NCBI RefSeq assembly: GCF_011761185.1
Contig: NZ_JAAOYM010000001.1
Span: 4,464,001 to 4,528,000, forward strand
Direction: 5' to 3'
DNA: 64,000 nucleotides
From: Saccharomonospora amisosensis
GTDB taxonomy: Bacteria; Actinomycetota; Actinomycetes; Mycobacteriales; Pseudonocardiaceae
Within the stretch, counting starts at the first letter, position 1; each line of letters begins with the position of its first letter. The translations under genes and the position numbers were made by a program. Below the pieces are notes generated by a model. The model ran no database searches. It worked only from the letters and a program-made list of their open reading frames with translations, and was not told the origin of the DNA. Of this stretch, positions 46,713 to 55,720 are shown in pieces.

Positions 46713-46898
46713 CCACAAAGATGCTCGCACCCACTCTGCAATTCTCAAACACCACACCGAAACAACACCACGTGTTGCCTCAAAACCCAACAGCGCACCA
46801 ACAGACCCCGCACCACCACCCCACAACAGGGCAGAACACAGCACAGGACGCGTTTGTGGCGGTCCACCAAAACCACGAACAACCGTGGAACAGTTGCT

Positions 46899-48437
<1,539 letters not shown>

Positions 48438-48513
48438 AAACCCTGAACTCAAACTCAAAAAAACCCACAAAAAAGGGGCAAAAAACAAACACCACAAACA
48501 CAAAATCTGCTAG

Positions 48514-48535
48514 CACACTGTTGAGTTCTCAAACA
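48514..48535 (-). promoter_or_regulatory. rRNA leader conserved block (TGTTTGAGAACTCAACAGTG)
   Basis: The minus strand carries TGTTTGAGAACTCAACAGTG, the conserved element preceding 16S in actinobacterial rrn operons, associated with antitermination and RNase III processing. It is about 75 nt before the 16S 5' end. Confidence 0.75.
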
Positions 48536-48638
48536 ACACGATCGCTTCGGTATTTTGCCTCTGAGGCGTCAGCCAACCCCGGACCAAAGTCCGAACTTGA
48601 AGTCGAAGGGTTGTGCCCTACCTCAGGGCCGACCAGCA

Positions 48639-48667
48639 ACGTTACCCGGAGCCCTGCGCGGTGTCAA
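48639..48667 (-). promoter_or_regulatory. rrn promoter (TTGACA-17-TAACGT)
   Basis: On the minus strand the -35 TTGACA (48667-48662) and -10 TAACGT (48644-48639) are separated by 17 nt; near-consensus for the housekeeping sigma factor. Confidence 0.8.
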
Positions 48668-48704
48668 CCTCGCCTGTCTCCGGCCGCCCCTGGCGACGAA
48701 GAAA

Positions 48705-48733
48705 AGATTACACACCGCCGATCGACCCCTGAA
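48705..48733 (-). promoter_or_regulatory. Second, upstream rrn promoter (TTCAGG-17-TAATCT)
   Basis: On the minus strand the -35-like TTCAGG (48733-48728) and -10 TAATCT (48710-48705) have a 17-nt spacer, 38 nt upstream of the stronger promoter; weaker -35. Confidence 0.5.
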
Positions 48734-48754
48734 AAGGGGGGTGCCCTAAGTCGA

Positions 48755-49093
48755 TCATCGCAGGTCAGCAGAGCCGAGGCCATGCCAGCGCCGCGCTCGA
48801 CCAGAGTCACGCGAACGCCCCGGCGCGGACCTTGACGCGTCCCGCTCGATCCGCTCGCAGTTTTCGATCTGGTCGTCGAGCAGTTCGAGACAGGCCCGCG
48901 GCTGCGCCATGCGTTCGGCGAGTGCCCCGCGCTGCTCCACGGGTATGGCCTCACGCCTGCCCGCGCTCGCGACTCCGAGCCTTCGCAGGGCCGCCGCGCA
49001 CTCAGGCATCCGCCTGATCGACATGCCTTTCCCGCGCAGCTTCGTCAGGAAGCGCAGCCACACCAGATCGGTCTCGGAGTAGACAAGCGGACG
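48755..49093 (-). pseudogene. MerR-family regulator remnant (N-terminus lost)
   Basis: The frame reads RPLVYSETDLVWLRFLTKLRG, then GMSIRRMPECAAALRRLG and LAERMAQPRACLELLDDQIENCERIERDA. These are the end of the wing and the effector/dimer part of a MerR regulator (normally R-V-Y-x-E-x-D-L-x-W-L-R-F). A TAG stop lies just before RPL (49094-49096), and the recognition helix-turn-helix is absent upstream. A GTG at 49063 could still open a 102-residue product, but it could not bind DNA as MerR does. The C-terminal 25 residues look like read-through. It sits between the rrn promoters and a TetR gene. Confidence 0.7.
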
Positions 49094-49167
49094 CTACGGC
49101 CTGGAGCGCGCTCCCAGGCCAACCGTTGACATAGCGGCTTTTCACCAGTTCGTGCACCGCGCCCGGA

Positions 49168-49173
49168 TATGGT
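49168..49173 (+). promoter_or_regulatory. -10 box of leaderless tetR gene
   Basis: TATGGT, 6 nt before GTG 49180. Confidence 0.45.
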
Positions 49174-49179
49174 GTCGAG

Positions 49180-49770
49180 GTGCCACGCCCGAGAACCCAC
49201 GACGACGCGCTGCGGCAGCGGCTGTTGGACCGGGCAGGTGAGCTGCTCGCGGACGAGGGAGCCAAGGCGCTGAGTCTGCGCAGGCTCGCCGGCGCGGTTG
49301 GCACGTCCACCACAGCGGTGTATTCGCTGTTCGGCAGCAAGCCCGGCCTGGTCAACGAACTCTACGTAGAGGGCTTCCGCCGGTTCGGGGCTCGACTGCG
49401 GGCCGTGCCACCCACCAATGACGTGTTCGAGGACCTGGTGCGCATCGGCCTGGAGTACCGGGCGAGCGCGCTGGCCGACAGCAGGCTGTACCCGATCATG
49501 TTCACGAACGCGGTACCTGGCTTCGAACCGGACGCGGCCTGCGGTGAACTCGCGAGGCAAGCACTGCGACCGCTGTGGGAGCGGGTGCGCGCGGGCATTG
49601 CGGCGGGGGCGCTCGTGGACGCCGGTGTCGATGTCATCGCCGTCGGCTACTGGGCCTGCGTGCACGGGCTGGTGTCGCTCGAACTCAGCCATATGCTTCC
49701 GCGCGGGTTCGACATGTGCACCACCTACCGACTGGCGTTGCGGGCGCACGCGGAAGGCTGGCGACGCTGA
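49180..49770 (+). CDS. TetR-family transcriptional regulator
   Basis: A 196-residue regulator. The N-terminal HTH (about 10-57) is RQRLLDRAGELLADEGAKALSLRRLAGAVGTSTTAVYSLFGSKPGLVNELY. The C-terminal ligand domain has SRLYPIMFTNAVPGFEP and VIAVGYWACVHGLVSLELSHMLP, the pattern of the TetR C-terminal WHG group (GYWACVHGLVSLEL). The ligand is unknown. It is convergent with upp (5 nt apart), and its target may lie elsewhere; its own promoter region is only 86 nt and adjoins the MerR remnant. Confidence 0.9.
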   Translation: MPRPRTHDDALRQRLLDRAGELLADEGAKALSLRRLAGAVGTSTTAVYSLFGSKPGLVNELYVEGFRRFGARLRAVPPTNDVFEDLVRIGLEYRASALADSRLYPIMFTNAVPGFEPDAACGELARQALRPLWERVRAGIAAGALVDAGVDVIAVGYWACVHGLVSLELSHMLPRGFDMCTTYRLALRAHAEGWRR

Positions 49771-49775
49771 CGGAC

Positions 49776-50399
49776 TCACACCGCTCCGTACTGCCGATCC
49801 CCCGCGTCGCCGAGACCGGGCACGATGAACCCGGAGTCGTTGAGCCGCTCGTCGATGCTGCAGGTGACCACCCGCAGCGGCAGCTCGGCCTCCTCCAACC
49901 GCTTGATCCCCTCCGGCGCGGCCAGCGCGCACACGGCCGTCACATCGGTGGCGCCACGCTCCATCAGTAGCCTGATCGTGTATTCCATGGAGCCGCCCGT
50001 AGCCAGCATGGGGTCTAGGACGAAAACCGGTGACTGCGCCAGTGACTCCGGCAGCGACTCCATGTACGGCGTCGGCCGCAGCGTGGCCTCGTCCCGCGCC
50101 AGCCCCACGAACCCCATCTGCGCCTCCGGGATGAGCTTGTGCGCCTGGTCGGCCATACCCAGCCCAGCCCGCAACACCGGCACGAGCAACGGGGGCTTCG
50201 CCAGCCTGCAACCGTCCGTGCGTGCCACGGGCGTGTGGATTCGCTCCGTCACCAACGGCGCTTCCCGCGTGGCCTCGTAGATCAGCATGACGGTCAGCTC
50301 GTGCAGGGCGGCGCGGAACGCGGCGCTGTCGGTGCGGGCGTCACGCATGGTTGACAGCCTTGCCCTGGCCAGCGGGTGGTCGACGACGAGCACGTCCAT
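49776..50399 (-). CDS. upp: Uracil phosphoribosyltransferase
   Basis: A 207-residue PRTase converting uracil and PRPP to UMP. Motifs are [20 protein letters not shown] at the start, [48 protein letters not shown], the PRPP loop [10 protein letters not shown], and the uracil-binding end [17 protein letters not shown]. The ATG at 50399 has TAGGGT 7 nt upstream, so it is leaderless; the longer open frame is the antisense of the divergent gene. Part of the pyrimidine salvage set with deoA, cdd and the ABC transporter. Confidence 0.95.
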   Translation of the reverse strand: MDVLVVDHPLARARLSTMRDARTDSAAFRAALHELTVMLIYEATREAPLVTERIHTPVARTDGCRLAKPPLLVPVLRAGLGMADQAHKLIPEAQMGFVGLARDEATLRPTPYMESLPESLAQSPVFVLDPMLATGGSMEYTIRLLMERGATDVTAVCALAAPEGIKRLEEAELPLRVVTCSIDERLNDSGFIVPGLGDAGDRQYGAV

Positions 50400-50406
50400 A
50401 ACAGAC

Positions 50407-50412
50407 ACCCTA
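50407..50412 (-). promoter_or_regulatory. -10 box of leaderless upp promoter
   Basis: TAGGGT on the minus strand, 7 nt before the upp ATG. Mirror image of the promoter of the divergent gene. Confidence 0.55.
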
Positions 50413-50428
50413 TCCGCCACCGAGGCGA

Positions 50429-50434
50429 TAGGGT
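50429..50434 (+). promoter_or_regulatory. -10 box of leaderless DUF1707/LiaF-like gene
   Basis: TAGGGT, 7 nt before GTG 50442; the divergent upp promoter uses the identical hexamer 16 nt away. Confidence 0.55.
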
Positions 50435-50441
50435 GGGCGTC

Positions 50442-51104
50442 GTGACGGAACAGCCGCAGCGCCCTGATCCCAAACAGCTGAGGGCCTCGGACGCCGACCG
50501 CGAACGTGTGGCGCAACTGCTGCACAACGCGATGAGCGAGGGCCGCATCACCATGGCCGAGCTGGAGGAACGGCTCGGCACGGTGTACGCGGCCAAGACA
50601 CTTGGCGAGTTGGAGCCGGTACTTGTCGACCTGCCAGGCGCCTCGGTGTCGCACACGCAGGTCTCACCTGCAGCCGCTGGCGAGAACCTGCCGGACAGGC
50701 GGATCGGCGGCACACCTGGCTCGACGTTCTCGATCGGCGTGCTGTCGGGCGCCACCAGGAAGGGCAACTGGGTGCTGCCCACCCAGCACAACAGCTTCGC
50801 GTTCTGGGGCGGCGTGGAGATCGATCTGCGTAACGCGCGGTTCGCCGAGAAGCACTGCACCATCACGGCGGTCGCCATCATGGGCGGCATCGACATCGTC
50901 GTTCCCGACGACATCGTCGTCGACGTCACCGGCATCGGGTTCATGGGCGCCTTCGAGACCAAGGACAAGCAGGGCGCGGCGGATTCGGCGCCGGAAGGCG
51001 CACCGGTGGTCAAGATCAACGGACTGGCGCTGATGGGCGGAGTCGAGGTCAAGCGCGTCCCGCGCGACCGCAAGCGCCGCGAGGGACAGACCCAACTCGA
51101 ATAA
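50442..51104 (+). CDS. DUF1707 protein with LiaF-like C-terminal domain
   Basis: A 220-residue protein without membrane segments. The DUF1707 domain (about 12-65) has [55 protein letters not shown] linker is followed by a beta-rich C-terminal domain (100-205) of the LiaF/cell-wall-active antibiotic response type: [65 protein letters not shown] and [13 protein letters not shown]. LiaF-like domains sense or transmit envelope stress; the role of this fusion is unknown. The tail is basic. Confidence 0.88.
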   Translation: MTEQPQRPDPKQLRASDADRERVAQLLHNAMSEGRITMAELEERLGTVYAAKTLGELEPVLVDLPGASVSHTQVSPAAAGENLPDRRIGGTPGSTFSIGVLSGATRKGNWVLPTQHNSFAFWGGVEIDLRNARFAEKHCTITAVAIMGGIDIVVPDDIVVDVTGIGFMGAFETKDKQGAADSAPEGAPVVKINGLALMGGVEVKRVPRDRKRREGQTQLE

Positions 51105-51126
51105 GAGCCACACTGGGGGTATTCAC

Positions 51127-52374
51127 ATGCGGCACGCCGTCCGCTTCGCGGCGACCGTCATCACCTGCGCCGTCATCGCGACGGTCGCGCCAGGCGTCCC
51201 CTCGGCTGCCGCGCCGGGACAGGCCGATGTTCGGACTGCCATGGACAAGGCCGTGGAAACGGGCACGCCCGGCGTACTCGCGGCCGTCGTTGACCGCACC
51301 GGCCGCTGGAGCGCCGCCAGCGGCGTCGGTGAGTTACACACCGGCCGAGAACCGCGGCAGCGGGGCAGGTTCCGGATAGCCAGCGTGTCGAAGACCTTCA
51401 CGGCCACGCTCGTGCTCCAACTCGTCGAGGAAGGCAAGATCGGACTCGACGATCCCGTCGCAGGCTACCTTCCCGGGCTGCTGCCGTACCCGGAGCCGAT
51501 CACGGTGCGCCAGCTACTGCGGCACACCAGCGGCCTGCCGAGGGACCTGCCGCCCGAACTCGGCTGGCAGTCGCTGCCCGAGGTCGACACCGAGCGGTTC
51601 GTCAGCCTCACCCCCGAGAAGGTGGTCAGGTCCGCGACCACGGGCACCCCGCTGCGGTTCGAGCCGGGCACTAGTTGGGCCTACTCCAACATCGGCTACA
51701 CAGTGCTGGCGATGCTGGTCGAGAAGACCACGAGGCAGCCGATCGAAGAGGTGCTCGCCGACCGCATCCTGCGGCCACTTCGGCTTTCCGACACCACGTT
51801 GGTCCGCGACCAGCCGCTGCTCACCCGGGCGGCGGGCCACGGGTACGAGCAGCTCTACCAGCCACCCAGGGGGCTCACCGACGTCACCGTCTACAACTAC
51901 TCCCGCTATTTCGGCTCAGGAAGCATGATCTCCACCGCCCAGGACGTGAACCGCTTCTTCCGAGCACTGCTGCGGGGCAGGTTGCTGAGCGCGGACACGC
52001 TCGCCCAGATGAAACGGACCGTGCCCGCGCTGGACGGCAACGGCGAGTACGCCGGGTTCGACTACGGGCTCGGCCTTGCCAGGCTGCCACTGCCACCCTG
52101 CGGCGAGGGCGCCTTCGTGTGGGGGCACGACGGCTCGCTTCCCGGTTTCGGCACCTACAGCTTGCACGACGAGTCGGCGAGCACCCAGATCACCACGATG
52201 GGTACCCGCAATCTCACCGCGCCGATCGACTCGCTCGTGGCTCGCTTCCAGGTCGCCGCGGCCGCGTTCTGCGAACTCGAAACCACGACGACGTCGCGCA
52301 CGACACAGCTTGCGACCACGCTGCCCCGGTTGCTCGCGCTCGGACCGGTGAGCAGCCGCCGATCAGCGTTGTGA
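51127..52374 (+). CDS. Secreted serine hydrolase (class C beta-lactamase / D-alanyl-D-alanine carboxypeptidase type)
   Basis: A 415-residue exported protein. A Sec signal peptide (about 1-28) ends VPSAAA. Catalytic motifs of the class C fold are present: S-x-x-K in RIASVSKTF (Ser86, Lys89), Y-x-N in SWAYSNIGY, and H-x-G in VWGHDGSLPGFG. Sequence style matches Streptomyces R61-like DD-peptidases and esterases. The substrate could be peptidoglycan D-Ala-D-Ala, a beta-lactam or an ester. It has GGGGG 7 nt before the ATG. No operon partner is obvious. Confidence 0.9.
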   Translation: MRHAVRFAATVITCAVIATVAPGVPSAAAPGQADVRTAMDKAVETGTPGVLAAVVDRTGRWSAASGVGELHTGREPRQRGRFRIASVSKTFTATLVLQLVEEGKIGLDDPVAGYLPGLLPYPEPITVRQLLRHTSGLPRDLPPELGWQSLPEVDTERFVSLTPEKVVRSATTGTPLRFEPGTSWAYSNIGYTVLAMLVEKTTRQPIEEVLADRILRPLRLSDTTLVRDQPLLTRAAGHGYEQLYQPPRGLTDVTVYNYSRYFGSGSMISTAQDVNRFFRALLRGRLLSADTLAQMKRTVPALDGNGEYAGFDYGLGLARLPLPPCGEGAFVWGHDGSLPGFGTYSLHDESASTQITTMGTRNLTAPIDSLVARFQVAAAAFCELETTTTSRTTQLATTLPRLLALGPVSSRRSAL

Positions 52375-52400
52375 AGCTGACCGGGCTGACGGCGTGCGGC

Positions 52401-52406
52401 TACTCT
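52401..52406 (+). promoter_or_regulatory. -10 box of leaderless deoC promoter
   Basis: TACTCT, 6 nt before ATG 52413. Confidence 0.45.
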
Positions 52407-52412
52407 CAGGCC

Positions 52413-53366
52413 ATGGCGACAGCTACCTTGCCCGCCGAGCTCGCCGAAGCAACCCGCGACGAGCAGAGCCTGCGCCGGTTTCTGCACGGGCTGCCCGGCG
52501 TGGATCACGTGGGGCTGGAACAACGGGCGGCGAGCCTGGCCACCCGCAGCATCAAGAACACCGCGAAGCTGTGGGCCATCGACGCCGCCATCGCCATGAT
52601 CGATCTGACCACGCTCGAGGGTGCCGACACCAGGGGCAGGGTGCGTGCCTTGGCCGCCAAGGCGCGGCAACCGGACCCCGGCTATCCGGACACGCCCAGG
52701 GTGGCGGCGGTCTGCGTGTACCCGGATCTGGTCGAGACCGCGACGCGAGCGCTACGGGGTAGCGGCATCGAGGTGGCCAGTGTCGCCACGGCGTTTCCGT
52801 CCGGGCGCTCCGGCCGGGACGTGAAGCTGGCCGAAGTGTCGCTCGCCGTGTCCTGCGGAGCGACCGAGGTGGACATGGTGATCGATCGGGGTGCCTTCCT
52901 CGAGGGCCGCTACGGCGCGGTGTTCGACGAGATAGTCGCCGTGAAGGCGGCGTGCGGCAACGCCCGGCTGAAGGTCATCCTGGAAACCGGCGAGCTGGGC
53001 ACCTACGACAACGTGCGAAGGGCGAGCTGGCTCGCGCTGCTGGCGGGCGGCGACTTCGTCAAGACCTCCACCGGCAAGATCACCCCCGCCGCGACGCTGC
53101 CGGTGACGCACGTGCTGCTACAGGCCGTACGCGACTTTCACGAGGCGACAGGAGAGCAGCGCGGCGTCAAGCCCGCGGGCGGAATCCGCACCACAAAGGA
53201 AGCCATCCGTTACCTGGTGGCGGTTCGCGAGGTGGCGGGCGAGGGTTGGCTCGTGCCTGCGCTGTTCCGGTTCGGCGCGTCCAGCCTGCTCAACGACCTG
53301 CTACTGCAGCGCCGAACGCGGCTAGAAGGTCACTACAGCAGTCCCGACCACCTCGCACTGGACTGA
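52413..53366 (+). CDS. deoC: Deoxyribose-phosphate aldolase
   Basis: A 317-residue class I aldolase, of the longer (human DERA-like) type, splitting 2-deoxyribose-5-phosphate into glyceraldehyde-3-phosphate and acetaldehyde. Motifs are MIDLTTLEGADTRGRV, RVAAVCVYPDLVETA, ATEVDMVIDRGAFLEGRY, LKVILETGEL, and the Schiff-base lysine in GGDFVKTSTGK. KPAGGIRTTKEAIRYL binds phosphate. The first gene of an operon with two aldehyde-dehydrogenase genes, 3 nt before the first. This places acetaldehyde oxidation directly after its formation. Confidence 0.95.
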   Translation: MATATLPAELAEATRDEQSLRRFLHGLPGVDHVGLEQRAASLATRSIKNTAKLWAIDAAIAMIDLTTLEGADTRGRVRALAAKARQPDPGYPDTPRVAAVCVYPDLVETATRALRGSGIEVASVATAFPSGRSGRDVKLAEVSLAVSCGATEVDMVIDRGAFLEGRYGAVFDEIVAVKAACGNARLKVILETGELGTYDNVRRASWLALLAGGDFVKTSTGKITPAATLPVTHVLLQAVRDFHEATGEQRGVKPAGGIRTTKEAIRYLVAVREVAGEGWLVPALFRFGASSLLNDLLLQRRTRLEGHYSSPDHLALD

Positions 53367-53369
53367 CAG

Positions 53370-54803
53370 ATGAGCCAATGGGAATACGCGCCAGCGCCGG
53401 AGTCCGCGGAGATCGCCAACCTGAAGCAACGTTACCGCCCGTTCATCGGCGGTGAGTTCGTCGACGGTTCCGGTGAGCCGATACGGACGGTCAACCCGGC
53501 GACCGGTGAGGTGCTCGCGGAGGTCGGCACCGCATCGGAGTCGGATGTGGACAACGCGGTGCGGTCCGCGAGGCGCGCCTACGAGCGCACCTGGCGCAAG
53601 CTGCCCGGTGCCGAGCGGGCGAAGTACGTCTTCCGCATCGCAAGGCTGATCCAGGAGCGGGCACGGGAACTGGCCGTGCTTGAGACCCTGGACAACGGCA
53701 AGCCGATCAGCCAGTCGCGAGACGCCGATGTTCCGGGCGCGGCGGCGCACTTCTTCTACCACGCGGGTTGGGCCGACAAGCTCGAATACGCGGGACTCGG
53801 CCCCGACCCTCGGCCGCTTGGGGTGGCGGGCCAGGTGATCCCCTGGAACTTCCCATTGCTGATGCTCGCCTGGAAGGTCGCGCCGGCACTGGCTACCGGA
53901 AACACGGTGGTGCTCAAGCCGGCCGAGACCACACCGCTGAGCGCGCTTGTCTTCGCCGAGATCTGCCTGCAGGCGGAGTTGCCCGACGGTGTGGTCAACA
54001 TCGTGCCGGGCGGAGATGACGTCGGCGCCGCCGTTGTCGCTCACCCCGACGTCGGCAAGGTGGCTTTCACGGGGTCGACAGAGGTCGGCAAACGAATCCA
54101 GCGCTCGCTGGCGGGCACCGGCAAGCGGCTGACCCTCGAACTCGGCGGCAAGGCCGCCAACGTGGTGTTCGACGACGCCCCGCTGGACCAAGCCGTGGAA
54201 GGCATCGTCAACGGCATCTTCTACAACCAGGGCCACGTGTGCTGTGCGGGTTCCCGGCTGCTCGTCCAAGAGTCGATCGCGGAGGAGCTGCTCGACCGGC
54301 TGCGGGCCCGGATCGAGACGCTGCGGCTGGGCGACCCGCTTGACAAGAACACCGACATCGGGGCGATCAACTCGGCGGAGCAACTGGCGAGGATCAACGA
54401 GCTTGTCGCCGCAGGTGAGGCCGAGGGCGCGCGGCGATGGTCGAGCCCCTGCCCGCTGCCCGAGCGGGGGTTCTTCTTCCCGCCGACGGTGTTCTCCGAG
54501 GTGGAGCAGTCGATGCGAATCGCAAGGGAGGAGATCTTCGGCCCGGTGCTTTCCGTGCTGACCTTCCGTACCCCGACCGAGGCCGTCGCGAAGGCGAACA
54601 ACACCCGCTACGGGTTGTCGGCGGGCATCTGGACCGAGAAGGGCTCGCGCATCCTGTGGCTGGCGCAGCGGATGCGCGCGGGTGTGGTGTGGGCCAACAC
54701 GTTCAACCGGTTCGACCCCGCCGCGCCTTTCGGTGGGTACCGCGAGTCGGGATTCGGTCGCGAGGGTGGCCGGATCGGGCTGGAGGCTTACCTGCATGTC
54801 TGA
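53370..54803 (+). CDS. Aldehyde dehydrogenase (NAD+-dependent, complete)
   Basis: A 477-residue ALDH with all catalytic features: GQVIPWNFPLLMLAWKVAPAL, the coenzyme Lys in VVLKPAETTPLSA, GSTEVGKRIQ, the general-base Glu in LELGGKAANVVF, the catalytic Cys in NQGHVCCAGSR, EEIFGPVLSVLTF, and the C-terminal GGYRESGFGREGG. Most probably it oxidises the acetaldehyde made by DeoC to acetate. Coupled to deoC (3-nt gap) and to the next gene (8-nt overlap). Confidence 0.93.
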   Translation: MSQWEYAPAPESAEIANLKQRYRPFIGGEFVDGSGEPIRTVNPATGEVLAEVGTASESDVDNAVRSARRAYERTWRKLPGAERAKYVFRIARLIQERARELAVLETLDNGKPISQSRDADVPGAAAHFFYHAGWADKLEYAGLGPDPRPLGVAGQVIPWNFPLLMLAWKVAPALATGNTVVLKPAETTPLSALVFAEICLQAELPDGVVNIVPGGDDVGAAVVAHPDVGKVAFTGSTEVGKRIQRSLAGTGKRLTLELGGKAANVVFDDAPLDQAVEGIVNGIFYNQGHVCCAGSRLLVQESIAEELLDRLRARIETLRLGDPLDKNTDIGAINSAEQLARINELVAAGEAEGARRWSSPCPLPERGFFFPPTVFSEVEQSMRIAREEIFGPVLSVLTFRTPTEAVAKANNTRYGLSAGIWTEKGSRILWLAQRMRAGVVWANTFNRFDPAAPFGGYRESGFGREGGRIGLEAYLHV

Positions 54804-55662
54804 TCGAGTGAGCGTGGCCAAGACCTACAAGCTCTACATCGGCGGTGCCTTCCCCCGCTCCGAGTCCGGGCGCACCTACCCCGTCACCGACACGAAGGGA
54901 CGGTTCCTGGCCAACGCGTCGCATGCCTCGCGCAAGGACCTGCGCGATGCGGTGGCCGCCGCGCGCGCGGCGTTTCCGTCGTGGTCAGGGGCCACCGCCT
55001 ACAACCGGGGCCAGGTGCTGTACCGGGTGGCCGAGCTGCTAGAGGGTCGGCGCGAGCAGTTCGCGACCGAGGTGGCCGACGCCGAGGGGGTATCGGCGCG
55101 CAAGGCGGAGGCCATCGTGGACGCCACCGTGGACAGGTGGGTGTGGTATGCGGGCTGGACGGACAAGGTCGCGGCTGTGCTTGGCGCGGCCAACCCGGTG
55201 GCGGGCCCCTACTTCTCGTTCACCGTCCCGGAACCGACCGGGGTGGCCGGGGTGGTGGCGCCGCAGGATTCGTCGCTGCTGGGGCTGGTGAGCGTGCTGG
55301 CACCGGTGCTGGCCACCGGATGTACCGCGGTGGTGGTGAGCAGCGCGGAACGTCCGCTGCCTGCGGTCACGCTGTCGGAGGTGCTGGCGACCTCCGACGT
55401 GCCTGGCGGCGTGGTCAACGTGCTGACCGGCAAAGCGGGTGAGCTCGGCCCGTGGCTGGCCTCGCACGCGGACGTGGACGCGATCGACCCCACCGGCGCC
55501 GGACCGCTGGGCCAGGTCGAGATCGCTCGCGAGGCCGCCGCGACGGTGAAGCGGGTGCTGGCGGTCACCGAGGACGAGCCGGACTGGACGGCACGCCCCG
55601 CTCTGACCCGGCTTCGGCACTACCTGGAAGCCAAGACGGTGTGGCACCCGATGGGCCCCTGA
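54796..55662 (+). CDS. Truncated aldehyde-dehydrogenase-like protein lacking catalytic residues
   Basis: A 288-residue protein of the ALDH superfamily covering only the coenzyme-binding part. It begins KLYIGGAFPRSESGRTYPV, and continues with GVAGVVAPQDSSLLGLVSVLAPVLATGCTAVVVSS and VPGGVVNVLTGKAGELGPWLASHADVDAI. The Lys that binds NAD phosphate in active ALDHs (VVLKPAE) is replaced (VVVSSAE). The whole catalytic domain with its Cys is missing, since the protein ends shortly after the Rossmann part. It overlaps the complete ALDH gene by 8 nt, so it is co-translated. Codon use looks maintained, which argues for a conserved non-catalytic partner rather than decay. Confidence 0.85.
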   Translation: MSDRVSVAKTYKLYIGGAFPRSESGRTYPVTDTKGRFLANASHASRKDLRDAVAAARAAFPSWSGATAYNRGQVLYRVAELLEGRREQFATEVADAEGVSARKAEAIVDATVDRWVWYAGWTDKVAAVLGAANPVAGPYFSFTVPEPTGVAGVVAPQDSSLLGLVSVLAPVLATGCTAVVVSSAERPLPAVTLSEVLATSDVPGGVVNVLTGKAGELGPWLASHADVDAIDPTGAGPLGQVEIAREAAATVKRVLAVTEDEPDWTARPALTRLRHYLEAKTVWHPMGP

Positions 55663-55720
55663 ACGCGGAACTCGCGGGCAGGAGCGGGGAACTCGCGGGC
55701 AGGAGCGGGGAACTCGCGGG
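55661..55720 (+). repeat. 21-bp repeat array, three copies
   Basis: GGAACTCGCGGG occurs at 55667, 55688 and 55709 with exact period 21 (unit GGAACTCGCGGGCAGGAGCGG). It fills the whole gap between the ALDH-like gene and the convergent helicase. Same family as at 26.7 and 27.8 kb. Confidence 0.88.

Larger units (their letters stand above)
48438..48754 (-). promoter_or_regulatory. rRNA operon leader and promoter region
   Basis: The 317-nt region upstream of 16S has an unusually A-rich leader, the processing/antitermination block at 48514-48535, and at least two sigma-70-type promoters (entered separately). No protein gene is supported. Region composition changes sharply at about 48,640. Confidence 0.8.

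Noticed and set aside
49002-49355. Minus-strand frame of 117 codons overlapping tetR start
   Set aside because: It is antisense to the tetR N-terminus and overlaps the MerR remnant in another frame; composition is not coding.
54796-55662. Frameshifted full-length second aldehyde dehydrogenase
   Set aside because: No catalytic ALDH segment (NQGQxC) is found in any frame downstream; the sequence runs straight into the 21-bp repeats, so the gene really ends there.
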